From Gonium pectorale (Eukaryota > Chlorophyta > Chlorophyceae > Chlamydomonadales > Volvocaceae): 11,739 nt of DNA. The stretch lies in assembly GCA_001584585.1 (NCBI GenBank), contig LSYV01000043.1, positions 840,982-852,720 of the forward strand, read 5' to 3'. The notes under the pieces were generated by a model. The model worked only from the letters and a program-made list of their open reading frames with translations. It was not told the origin of the DNA and did not search any database. The position numbers and the translations under genes are program-made. Shown one piece after another: positions 1-9,235 of this stretch (position 1 is the first letter of the stretch; every line of letters starts with the position of its first letter).

Positions 1-255
1 CCGACGTAGGCCCCGGCCATGGGGCCGACGTAGGCCGGCCGATGGGGCCGCGAGGCCCCGGCCACTGGGGCCGTCGATCGGGGCCAGTAGGCCGGCATGG
101 GGCAGTAGGCCCCCGCATGGGGCAGTAGGCCCCGGCATGGGGCTGATGGGGCAGTAGGCCCCCGCATGGGGCAGTAGGCCCCCGCATGGGGCAGTAGGCC
201 CGCATGGGGCAGTAGGCCCCCGCATGGGGCAGTAGGCCGCATGGGGCAGTAGGCC
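1..255. repeat. Degenerate minisatellite, ~20-bp unit
   Basis: The 11-base core GGCAGTAGGCC recurs about eight times between 101 and 255, mostly at 18-20 base spacing with one 29-base step. It is linked by CCCGCATGG or similar. Positions 1-100 contain older, more diverged copies (GACGTAGGCC and GATGGGGCC variants). The array begins at or before the window edge, so its full length is unknown. It has no coding signature. It looks like a simple tandem array of the kind common in volvocine intergenic DNA. Confidence 0.85.
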
Positions 256-1993
256 GCGGATCGTGCGTCGGGCTCCCGAAGTACGCTGGCGTTGATGGTG
301 CCCTGGTTGCAGCCTCCTCAAGTTCCTCTGCGGTCTTCCCAGGTCCCCAGGAGCCTCACGCGTGGGCGTCAGCCACTGCCAGAGCCCAAGGCGCACCAAC
401 ACGGCAACGAGGCCTGGGGTGAATGACCTGGCGTCATTCACTGGAGTACGCTCGTTGAGAGTAGGCATGCATCGGCCTTCGGGCCTAGCCTTGGACCGTC
501 CGAGGTTCTCCACATACAGGAGCGGACCCCCCGCTCCGGCTAGCAACGACTGCATAGGAAGCTCTGGTACGCTGGGTGGGTGCGTGCGTTGCTTGCATCC
601 CGTTGCCATGATAGGCGGGGAAGTGGACGCCGGAGGAGAGACCGCCTGCGGACCCGTGGGTCGGCTGGTCAACACTGATGGCAGCTGGCGACTGCCCCAT
701 TGGGCGAAGGAGAACGGGCGCTGACATGCCTGGTCAGGGCGGACCCCTGCCTGCGGTCATTGGGGGGCGAAATCCTGTCGGGCCGCACGGCACTGGCCTG
801 CACGCCTCGCCTCAAGACCAGCACGGACAGCGAGCAAGCAGCAAACGGCCGGTACTGACCCTGGGTGTACAACTGCCTATGCTTGTTGTTGCGCGCTGTC
901 CATACGTGTGTTGGCCTTTGATGCGGCCGTATCGTGTGCGGGGCAGCGGGCGGCGTCATCAGCGAAAGCCCTTCCTGCGCCACGCGGGGTGCCGTGGGGG
1001 CCTGCGGCGTGCCTTGTACGGCTGCCTGGTCGCACGCTGCCGTACCGGTGGGTGGCAGAGCTGCCTGGGTGCAGAGCAGGGTACCCTCTGGCGCGAGCGG
1101 ACCACATCTAGACGGACTGACGGCCAGTACGGCAATGTGCATATACCGGTACGACACGTTTGGCAAGCGCCTGGGCTCTCCGCTCGCAGCCAGGTCCCTC
1201 CAACCACCGTGTTCCGGTCCGGGTCGCGCACGGGCGAGCTGGGTGTGGGGCGTGGGCAGGAGTCTGGCAGCCTCCACGGCAGGCACAGTGCACGGACGTT
1301 GCACACCGGGCGAGTCGCAAGCGAAGCGCGGGCGCTCGACGACCCATCCTGCCAGGCTCCACCCTCCGTTCCCAGGGCGAACGAGGCAACGGACAGAAAG
1401 CCACGCCGCGCCATGCCAAAACATGCGAGCCCAGCCCCAGCCGCTGCCCGCGTGGGTCGCTTCCCTCCTGCTCTCCTTCGCGACCAGCCCCCGGTCACGG
1501 CCCCGGCCCCCCGTAGCTGGACCCGGCTCTGGCTCCGGCTGGCCCGGCGGCACCCCCACCCCCGCGACCCCCGCTGGCCATGGCCACGGCCCTAGCTGGC
1601 GTAGGCGACCGCTGGCTCAGTGGCCGGGTCGCCGGGCCGCCCCACACAACCTCCGCTCCACCACCAGCCCACCAGCCACCCGACAGCCGTGCCGCCACCC
1701 CCGGGGGGGGGCCACATGGAAGCGTGCGGTGATGCTCCGTAACGCTCCCGCCCCCCCGACCGCATGCAGCAGCCAGCCGCTAACGCGGCTTAGCTAACGC
1801 CCTGGTGTCCCTAAATCGAGGCTGCCGCCGCCGCGGCGCCCACCAAACGTGATCCCTGCCGCCTCGTCCCCGCTCCCGCCGCGGCCCCTCTGCCGGAGCA
1901 GGCGCTCCCAGGTCCGGCTCCGCCGCCGGGCGTTCCCAACCCCGCCCCCGTCCCCGTCGCTCCCTCCCCCTCCGTCGTCCCCGCCTTGCTTCC
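256..1993. other. No recognisable gene; downstream flank of the GT34 gene
   Basis: About 1.7 kb lies beyond the stop codon of the minus-strand glycosyltransferase gene. Part of it must be that gene's 3' UTR. I see no TGTAA polyadenylation signal (the usual green-algal motif) on the minus strand here, so the transcript end cannot be placed. Several frames stay open for 200-300 codons on both strands at once (about 669-1797), which is expected at this GC content. None shows a domain or a convincing splice structure. A small perfect hairpin sits at 419-441. Confidence 0.6.
419..441. repeat. Short perfect inverted repeat (9-bp arms)
   Basis: GTGAATGAC (419-427) and GTCATTCAC (433-441) are exact reverse complements around a 5-base spacer. 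The hairpin lies in DNA without a recognised gene. It could be a protein-binding palindrome or chance, and nothing nearby decides between these. Confidence 0.5.
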
Positions 1994-4900
1994 CTATCCT
2001 CGTCCCACCGCCGCTCCCCCCCTGCCCCTCCCTCCCGGTCCGCCAGCGGCTGTCGGAGGAGCCTCCCGCGCCGATCCCAGCAGCCCGCCTTTTTCGCCCT
2101 CCGCGCCAGCGTCTCCCCACGAAGGCGGCGTCGACGCCGACGGCAGCAGCGCCGCGCCGTCGCCCGCTGCTTTCCCCTCCCCTCCCGCCTCCGCCTCCGC
2201 GTCCGCCTCCATCCCGGCCGCGGCTGCCTCCAGTGCACGCACGAGCGCCCTGCGCTTGTTCCTGACGCCCGCGGGGTGCATCAGGAAGTCGCCTGGCTGC
2301 CACAGGCCTGCAGGGAGGTGTGGTGAGGTAAGGGGTTCATACCTTACCATAAAGGGTCACCCAAGGGGTCCTGCAAGGGGAGGCCATCCCCTGCTTTGCC
2401 TGTAGCTCTGATTCGCTGCATTGAACACGCCGTTCGAACCGGCAATCTGGCTCGCTCATAATGACATATATCGATATATATCATGCGGTCATTGTGAGGC
2501 GCACGCAACCCCGGAACGCCCCTTCCCCCGCCCTCGCCCTCGCCCCTCCCCCCCGCCCTCGCCCTCGCCGTTCCCCCCTCCGCCCTCGCCTCCTACCCCC
2601 TCCCCCCCGCGTCTCACCCGTGAGGATGCGCCGCGGGTGCGCCAGATACCTCGCCCAGTTCCTCAGGCTGGGCCGCCACACATACGAGTTGAAGGCGCAC
2701 TGCGGCGCCAGACCCACGTGGGCGGCCAGCTCGGAGCTGCGAGGGGGGGAGGGCGGGGAGGGCGGGTGTGTGTGAAAAAGGTGGACGGGGGGCCGGGAGG
2801 GGGTGGGAGGGAGTAAGGTGTGCGCGCGGGCAGGCAGGGGCGCGGATGAAGGCGGCCGTCGCCACAACGGGCACCGCACGGGGGCGAGTCAGAGCAAGGA
2901 GGCTACGCCGACGTGCTAAGAGAGGGGGGAGCGCGTGCGTAGGGGGGGGCAGAGAAGGGAGGGGCTGCCTCCACCCCAAACAACCCCTCCCAGCCCGCCC
3001 ACCTGGCCATCCGTGCGATGAGGGCCCCTGCCCGGGCCCCAAACACGCCCACTCCCCCCGCCCCCGCCCCCAGGCTCCCCCACCCGCCCACCTGGCCATG
3101 CGGGCGATGAGGTCCTTGAGCGCGTCGTTGTCCCCCGACCGGGTGTCCCCGCGCCCGCGGCGCACGAAGGCCTCCATGCCCCACCAGCGCTCCAGGAAGG
3201 CCCGGCACCAGGCGCAGCCCGCCCCGCGGATCAGCCACACGCCTGCGTTCACGCCTGCGGGCGCCGGGGACGGGGATTGGGACGAGGTGACGGGGCAGAG
3301 ACGGGGTCGGCCAAGGACAGGGAGAGGTTGGGTGGGTGGGTAGAGGGGACCTTGACCCGCTTCCACTGGGGAACCGCCCAGTAGCGCATGCCTGCCGCGT
3401 TACCGCGGTGGGCGTTAGAGAGGCACAGGCTCGAGCAGAAGGGCAGGAACGCTCGGCCTCCATGCAGTGCGCGCGGTGCGGGCGGGTGTCGGGCACAAGA
3501 ATAAGCGAGCAGTTGACGGCAGGCTAGGCTGACCCCCGGGTCGCTTGGGCCGAGTCGGTCGGCCGAATGGCCAGCAGGTAATCCTGCGAGGCGCCTTGGC
3601 GTGTGTGTGCAGGGGGGGGGGGCAGCGGGGGGAACAGGGGAGTGGGAGGAGACACTCCCCATAACCGCCGTCACCCACCGGTGGAGTCGGCCGTGAGCAC
3701 GAGGTCCGGCCCGCCGCCGCCGCCACCGCCCCATGCTGACGCCGCTGCGTCTGCGCCCAATGCCTTCGCATCGCCGGTACCCCCAGGCTCCTGCGGCTCC
3801 TGCGGCGTCGAGGACGATGACGACCCGTACGGCAGGTGTGTCACTGTGTACGGCAGCAGCGCCTCGAGCGGCAGACTGGTGTTGGTGATGACCGTGTCGG
3901 CGTCGTTCCAGAACACCCAGTCGTACGAATCGAGTACCGAGAGTACGGCGGGGATCTTGCTCCAGGAGGCAGGGCGTGAGGCTGCGCAGGGTGGGCGGGA
4001 AAGCGAGGGGTGCGGCTTGGAGGCGCAGAGCTCCCCTGCTCCAAGGACACTGCCCTGCCCTGCCCTGCCCTGCCCTGCCCTCTCGCCATGGAGAGGATTC
4101 TACTTCAAGGAACCTGGACGCGGGGACCCGACCGGTTGCTTGTGGGGACTCAGGCCCCGGCCCCCTGGACAGTGCCTCTCGACCCTTACCCGTAGGCTGC
4201 CTTCCCCGTTTCTGGTTATCGTTTTTTTTTCCTTACCAAGCGCGGAAGGCTGAATGCCCCCTGTCCCAGGTACACAAGGAGCATCATGCTCGTCGTTGTC
4301 GCCTCTTCGTCCACCTGACAGCGCCAGCCGCCCCTCCCCCCCCCAACGCACTGCCCACCACCCCATCGACCCACCTGGTCGCCTACTCGCCCGCCCACGC
4401 TTGCACACCCCAGCCCACCCCCATCCCGTCAGCCCCCCGTCACCCACCGTCCAGCAGCTACCTCCCACCTGGCGTCCAATGCCCATCCTACCCGTATCGT
4501 GACTGAGCTACCGCAGCCCCACACCCTGACCCTGACCCTGGCCCCGGCGCCCGCCCCCCCGTCACCCACCGTCCAGCAGCTACCTGGCGTCCAATGCCCA
4601 TCTTGCCCTCCCCCAGCCCCGCACCCTGACCCTGGCCCCGGCGCCCGCCCCCCGCCCCATCCCGTCACCCACCGTCCAGCAGCTCGCTGGCGTCCACGAA
4701 GGTGTAGCCGTGCAGCGCAGCGTAGGCGCGCTTATTGGGACTGGGGGCGCAGGGGGAGGGGCGGAGGAGGGGTGCGCGGAGGAACTCGAGTGGACCAGGG
4801 GCGCGAGGGGAAACAAGGGTGCATGGGTGGTGGTTGATGAAGCGGCGCATTCTTGTACGTCATGGTCGTACAGATCCACAGCCCGCTGGGCGCCGGCCAC

Positions 4901-5967
4901 ACAGCCTGCGCCCGCGCCGCGAGCCAGGCACGCCCTCAACCCGACCTGCCCAGGTCCCAGAGCCGACGCACTCGTGTCCGTGTGGCACCCCCGCCTCGCT
5001 CCCTCCCCCAACGCGTCCGAGCCCCGCCCCCGACCTCAGGACACCCCCCCCCCCCGCAGCCCCGTCCCAGCCCTGCCCCCCGCCCCGTCCCTGGGCCCCC
5101 TCACCCCGTAATGTCCAGCAGCCCCGCGAACTCAGCGGACCGCGCGTTGAGGTCGCTCTGCCGCTGGGCGGCCGCCGGATCGCGGGCCCTGCCTGTGGAC
5201 ATGGACACCTGGCGCCGGGAGGGGGGGGGGCGGCAGGGGAGGGGGGGCGCGGCGCAGGAGTAGATCGAGGGAGGGAGGAAAGGCGGCGGCTGGCGCTGAG
5301 TCCCGCAGCGAGCTCGGATGCGTGTCAACGATCGAGAAAGAGGAGTCGGGAGGCTGGCCGCCTCTCCTGGCCAGATGAGACGCGGGAGGGTAGGGCATGG
5401 GCGGACGGCGGCCATCCGCACACCGGCTGGTGTGGCGGGGCCAACGTGCCGGTCCTTCTTGGCGCCCCTTCCACCCACCGTGGGCCCCCCGCCCCATCCC
5501 GCCATTTCCTGTCCCATCCCGCCGGTCTCTCGAGGCGCCAGCTATCACCGCATGTCAGCAGTCCTTAACAACCCGCCGTCCCATCAGCCAGCCGTCCCAT
5601 CAGCCCGCGCCAGCTCGCCCATCGCGGGCCGCCCCACCAGCGCGATGCGGAGGCGCTTGCCGCTACCCTGTCCGCCGCCGCCGCTGGCTGTCGCCGCCGC
5701 CGCCGAGGCGTGGCTGACCCACGGGACGCTGCAGTCCTTGTAGCGCTGCGTGGTCGAGTTGAAGAAGTGCAGGTGGGACAGCAGGAAGGCGCCGACCGCG
5801 AGCAGGACCTTTGCGAGGAAGGGGGCATGGGGCGGAGGAAAGGCGGGGTTCGAGGGAGGGGGGCCCAACGGCGGGCAACTGAGATTGAGCGGTTGTGCCG
5901 GGGGCGGGGGCGGCGAGGGCGGGGGGAGAGAGGGCAAGGTGGCGGCAGGTCGATGTCGGGTGTCCAT
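1994..5967 (-). CDS. GT34-family (GMA12/MNN10) glycosyltransferase, type II membrane protein, 8 exons
   Basis: Exons in transcript order are 5638-5967, 5105-5163, 4859-4885, 4673-4740, 3679-3981, 3092-3254, 2618-2736 and 1994-2307. All junction phases agree, giving 460 residues and a TAG stop. The product has a short Pro-rich tail, one membrane anchor (about residues 50-69, LAKVLLAVGAFLLSHLHFF) and a lumenal catalytic domain. GT34 marks, in order, are PNKRAYAALHGYTF (140-153), WSKIPAVL, VFWNDADT with the metal/sugar-nucleotide DxD at 188-190, GVNAGVWLIR (263-272), GDNDALKDLI, CAFNSYVW and GDFLMHPAG (362-370). The family transfers hexoses or pentoses in the Golgi, and the donor sugar cannot be read from sequence. 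Oddities are a Ser/Pro/Gly-rich insert of about 45 residues after the DxD region and an Ala/Gly-rich tail after about 380. The start at 5967 is the only in-frame ATG upstream of the anchor. An upstream exon is possible. The exon 1/exon 2 junction also has an alternative with the same phase (acceptor after 5193, with an earlier donor). Confidence 0.9.
2994..3112 (-). repeat. Duplicated exon-6/intron donor segment of the GT34 gene
   Basis: Positions 3083-3112 span the end of GT34 exon 6 and its splice donor at 3091/3092. Positions 2994-3023, inside the following intron, repeat this stretch with 28 of 30 bases identical at an 89-base offset. Both copies keep the minus-strand donor context GGCCAG|GTGGGCGGG. 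Use of the intronic copy would add 89 bases and shift the frame, so I take it as a decoy or relic rather than a normal donor. Confidence 0.8.
4051..4080 (-). repeat. (GGGCA)6 pentamer array, intronic G-quadruplex candidate
   Basis: Six exact TGCCC units on the plus strand read GGGCA x6 in the GT34 pre-mRNA. The array lies in intron 4, about 70 bases upstream of the acceptor of the exon that encodes the DxD motif. Six G3 tracts separated by CA fit the G3N1-7 G-quadruplex pattern. Confidence 0.85.
4439..4700 (-). repeat. Triplicated exon-4/donor boundary of the GT34 gene (period ~103-122 bp)
   Basis: The stretch GTCACCCACCGTCCAGCAGC occurs at 4439, 4561 and 4664. The third copy is the real end of GT34 exon 4 (GAC G|GTGGGTGAC on the minus strand). 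The other two lie in the downstream intron, 225 and 103 bases from it. The intronic units also share TGGCGTCCAATGCCCATC and a CACCCTGACCCTGGCC block, so this is a partly degenerate tandem duplication that includes the splice donor. The intronic copies have TAG where the exon has the Ser-Glu region, so they cannot code. Confidence 0.85.
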
Positions 5968-6748
5968 GTCTATGCAGAATACGGGCGCCCCGGGGGGCCT
6001 TGCATGGCCCTGCAGGCCCAGAGGCGGGGGGCGGCCCGGAAGAGGCACGGGGAGGCCCGCCCCCGCCCCCACCGCCGCCCCCAAACCCAAGCATTTTAAC
6101 GCAGGACGCACCAGCAGCCGTCGTAAGAAGTGCGGCCGCAGGGGCCATGGCCTGTAGGAAAGGGATGTCCATTCGGGTAGCAACGGTCAGCCATTGGTTT
6201 CAGCGGTCGGGCGGCTATAAGGGGCAGCCGGGCTGATGGTGCGTTGGGCGCACGGGTACGGGCAGATGACCAGGGAAACGTGGTATTGGTGGTCCAAGCT
6301 CAAGACATGTCCACCCTTCATGTTGCTTCTCCCCTGCTCAGCCTTCCAAGGCCCTCGACGCTCCACACACACACACGAACTGGTCCCATGCGTGCCCTTA
6401 TGCACGCTCGATGTTCTTGACACCAAGTATCAAAACTTCCCCAGTGCAGTCAATGTGTGCATAGAACGCACCAGAACGACCTCGCGCGGCCACGGCCCCG
6501 GCTGCTGCCAAGCATGCGCTAGGCTGCTCTCCTTCTTTACTAGCTACCCCTTCATTGAGGTGATAAAATGCGGCCGATGCAAGGGAGATTGAGAGTTACC
6601 TAAGTGCGTCTGTCCAAGGCGTTTGCCAGCTGGTCCACAACGTACACAAAAATGGCCGGCGCAGTTAGAAAATCGTAGCGCGGATCGATGTGTTGTGGAT
6701 AGCTGATTGAAGAAGCACTACCGGGGCCTCCCGGATCCATCCAACTGA
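5968..6748. other. Upstream flank of the GT34 gene; no convincing gene
   Basis: This stretch must contain the GT34 promoter and 5' UTR on the minus strand. A CCAAT pentamer on that strand lies at 6193-6197. An alternative minus-strand ATG in a good context lies near 6151 (after TTCCTACAG), but it is not in frame with the membrane-anchor exon without a further intron that I cannot phase. A 118-codon plus-strand frame (6236-6592) has no recognisable motif. Base composition becomes less GC-rich after about 6290, and a short (CA)n run sits near 6364. Confidence 0.5.
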
Positions 6749-6850
6749 CCTGTGCTAACTAACTTGAAAAGATGACAGGTTACCCTTCATCTTTTCAAGC
6801 ATCTTTTCAAGCAGGGTAACCTGTGATCTTTTCAAGTTAGTTAGCACAGG
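6749..6850. repeat. Long near-perfect inverted repeat (38-bp arms, 26-base loop)
   Basis: The left arm 6749-6786 (beginning CCTGTGCTAACTAACTTG) is the reverse complement of the right arm 6813-6850 with one mismatch. The loop (6787-6812) is two tandem copies of ATCTTTTCAAGC, the same motif found in the right arm and, inverted, in the left arm. Transcribed on either strand it would fold into a long, almost fully paired stem. It could be a small-RNA precursor, a foldback/MITE-type element or a recent inverted duplication. I see no clear target-site duplication. A further CACAGG copy follows the right arm. Confidence 0.9.
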
Positions 6851-8261
6851 CACAGGTTGACAGCCTCCAGTCTCTCTGCATCTGATGTGCCCTTGACATG
6901 CACATTCGCCAGTGCGATCCATAACTTTCAAGTAGCCGGGCTCGCGGGCCGCTTGGCGACCAAACCAAGGAACACGTTCATGAGTGCCAAGACTCAGCCT
7001 CGTCCCTTCGGCGCCCGCACAGTAAGGGACCTGCATTGGGAATTGTAAAGCTTACGCCACCACCCGGCTACATACGCCAGCAACCGCCCGGCTGCATCAG
7101 CGCCCCGGCTGCTGTTCTACGCTAGCCGCCAGCCGACCCACCGTAGCCACCGCACACACGGTCAGCGCATGGCCTCTCGGTAGCCTCGCGGAGCCAACAC
7201 TAACAGCAATGGGGCGCACTGAAGCCGGCAGCCGTCTCGCAGAGCGCGCACTCCTGGCAGTGCAGACTTGCTGACGTGGAGCCACCCCGCGACGCATTAG
7301 CATGACAGCGCTTTAACAGCGCTCTGGCAAGACCCAATGCCTCCCGCGCGACCCGCGCAGCGCGGCGCGCCAGAAACCATGGGAAAGCACCTCCCCGACA
7401 CCAAGGCACGTGCTCACCCTGGCCACGTCAAGTCTTCCGCCCGCAGGTCAGCTGCGACCTGGCCCTGCCAACCCACACCCCGCTGCACGGGACCGTCGCC
7501 GCCACCGCCATCGCCACCGCCCACCCGCCCGTCCCGCAGGCAACGCAGCGAAGCGGCATGCACGCTCGGCGGGCAGCACATGCGCCAAGGCAAGCTCACG
7601 GCAGCTCGCTGCCCTGCACCGCCCGCGCCCACAACGCTTGCACGCAACCCGTGTGTGCAACAACTCTTCAAGCTGCCGGACGCACCCTGCTAGTGCGCGC
7701 GCATGGGTCGCCATCCCCTGCGTCTGTGCCTCGGACGCCTGACACGCGCCTCCAAGCCCGCCAACGTCGGGCTCTTGGGAGAACGCGCGAGGATGCGGAC
7801 CCAAACGCGGCCCGGGACACGGCAAAGCCTCCCCACAACCGCAACAGGGAGGCGGCCTGCTCCGAAATCCAAGACGCCGCCCGCCCGCAGCGAATCCGCG
7901 CCCTCCGCACCAAGAGTGCTGTAGCCCACGCACGCACACGGTTTGTTGCCGTACGCACGTTCCTGCACGTGATCCTCAGCGGTCGGGGCATCCAGGCGCC
8001 CGCCAGCCCGGCTGCCGTGGCTCCGTGCCTCCATCGGCCGACGTAGCCCGTTTCTTCCACTCAGCCCCTGAAGCCCGTGTCCCACATCAAGCCACGAGTC
8101 GTATCCGCGCGGTCCAACCCATGTGGCATCGGCCGAGCATTTCCTCGTTTCTTCCCGGAACCTCCCCCCACCCCCACCCCGCCGCCGCCCCAAAACACAC
8201 ATCGGCCTGATTGGCTCAACCCCGCTCCGCTACGCAACGAAGACGGGCGGTCCTCAGCTCC
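6851..8261. other. No recognisable gene; downstream flank of SRP19
   Basis: About 1.4 kb lies between the hairpin and the SRP19 stop codon. The part nearest 8261 is expected to be SRP19 3' UTR on the minus strand. I found no minus-strand TGTAA signal in it. A plus-strand TGTAA occurs near 7045 (GGAATTGTAAAGC), but no plus-strand gene upstream can be supported. Frames of 100-170 codons on both strands are Pro/Arg/Ala-rich and carry no domain. Confidence 0.55.
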
Positions 8262-9235
8262 TCACTTCTTCCCCTTCTTGCCCTTCTTGCTAGGCGCCGG
8301 CTTACTCCCGCTCGCGCCCGCGCTGCTGCTGCCGCCGGCGCCGGCGCTTGGCCCCGCCCCCGCGTCCAGCTGCTTGGCGCCCTGCTTGTGCTTGCCCGCC
8401 ACCCGGCCGGGGTGCTTGGGCACCAGCTCGGCGATGCGGATCAGCAGCGTGCGGCCTGGGGGTTTCAAAAGTGCGTGTGATGTGGGGTGTGTGGGAGGGA
8501 TTGAAGGGTGGTTGCGAGGGTGTACGGTGGGGGGAGTGGGAGGGGAGGGGAGGTCGGAAGGGCCAGGGTGGGAGTTGGAAGGTGAAAACATGGGTTTGAG
8601 GGCGGTACAGGCTACAGGGCAAGCGGAGAATCTGAGTTCACCCGGCGCTGGTTGACCATCTGCTCATGCGTTGGTGTTGACATGCACGAGGAGACCTGCG
8701 CCCAGCCCCTGCCCGGGTCTCCAAATGCTCACGGTCAGGGATATCCGGGTTCGCCGGCTTTCCATCCGCTCCCCGCAGCTGCACACGGAGTCGCCCTTTA
8801 GGAAGCCACTCTCGGGGGTAGTGTTTCGCCTACGATAGGAGAAGGGGGCCGGCACGGGGTTGGTTGGGGTGGGGCACAGGAGCCAGGGGCCATAACCCGC
8901 TCGCTCGTCTCCGCGCTCACCTCGATTTCTGAGGGGATTCCCAATTGTACACAGCTGTCGTGCATCTCATTCACGAATGGATCCTCGCACGCTGCGCAGG
9001 GGAGACGGCCGATCCCTTGTCATGCCGCCTGTTTCAAGCATACAAGCAGATTTCAGAGCTTCTACGCATTTACCTTGTTGCTTTGGTATCCGCCGGCCCT
9101 CCGCGACCGTCTTTGCCACATCTATGTAAGCTGGATAGAGAATGATCCGCTGCACGCGTTTGAGCGATGATGGACAAGTTAATATCGTCAATGTCAATGC
9201 TGAATTCCTTTGCTGCCCACCTTGTCAGGGTTCAT
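8262..9235 (-). CDS. SRP19: Signal recognition particle 19 kDa subunit (SRP19), complete, 5 exons
   Basis: Exons in transcript order are 9221-9235, 9074-9149, 8921-8991, 8733-8829 and 8262-8455. All splice phases agree, giving 150 residues (human SRP19 is 144) and a TGA stop. SRP19 binds the tips of helices 6 and 8 of SRP RNA, allowing SRP54 to load for co-translational targeting to the ER. Visible family marks are RIILYPAYIDVAKTVAEGRR (6-25), the ACEDPFVNEM and LGIPSEIE segment, KHYPREWLPKGRLRVQL (56-72), GKPANPDIPDR (77-87) and IAELVPKH followed by GRVAGKHKQ. A flexible Ala/Gly/Ser linker then leads to a Lys-rich tail ending KKGKKGKK, as in animal and plant homologues. The first coding exon is only 15 bases (MNPDK). 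Its donor (GTGGGC) and the acceptor GTGCAG are both phase 0. The start codon lies 219 bases from that of the divergent peroxiredoxin gene. Confidence 0.97.

Noticed and set aside
1..255. CRISPR-like array
   Set aside because: The units are contiguous and about 20 bases long, with no unique spacers of constant length. This is a minisatellite in a eukaryotic genome.
669..1797. Long open frames on both strands (about 290-305 codons each)
   Set aside because: They overlap one another on opposite strands, share no recognisable motif, and are expected in GC-rich DNA with few stop codons. There is no splice structure or convincing start context.
4853..5011. Minus-strand frame AGAQRAVDLYDHDVQECAAS as the GT34 exon
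   Set aside because: The neighbouring frame, starting after GCCCAG, gives GLWICTTMT. It joins in phase to both adjacent exons and leads directly into the GT34 PNKRAYAALHGY motif.
6236..6592. 118-codon plus-strand frame beginning MVRWAHGYGQM, with TATAA 16 bases upstream of its ATG
   Set aside because: The TATA-like string is too close to the ATG to act as its promoter. The protein has no recognisable family, and there is no polyadenylation signal soon after. It remains an open frame only.
8664..8855. Minus-strand frame with GERMESRRTRISLTV, which resembles the end of an AlkB-type dioxygenase
   Set aside because: The same DNA read in another frame gives KHYPREWLPKGRLRVQL, an exact fit to SRP19, with splice phases that join to neighbouring SRP19 exons. 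The AlkB-like reading is a shadow.
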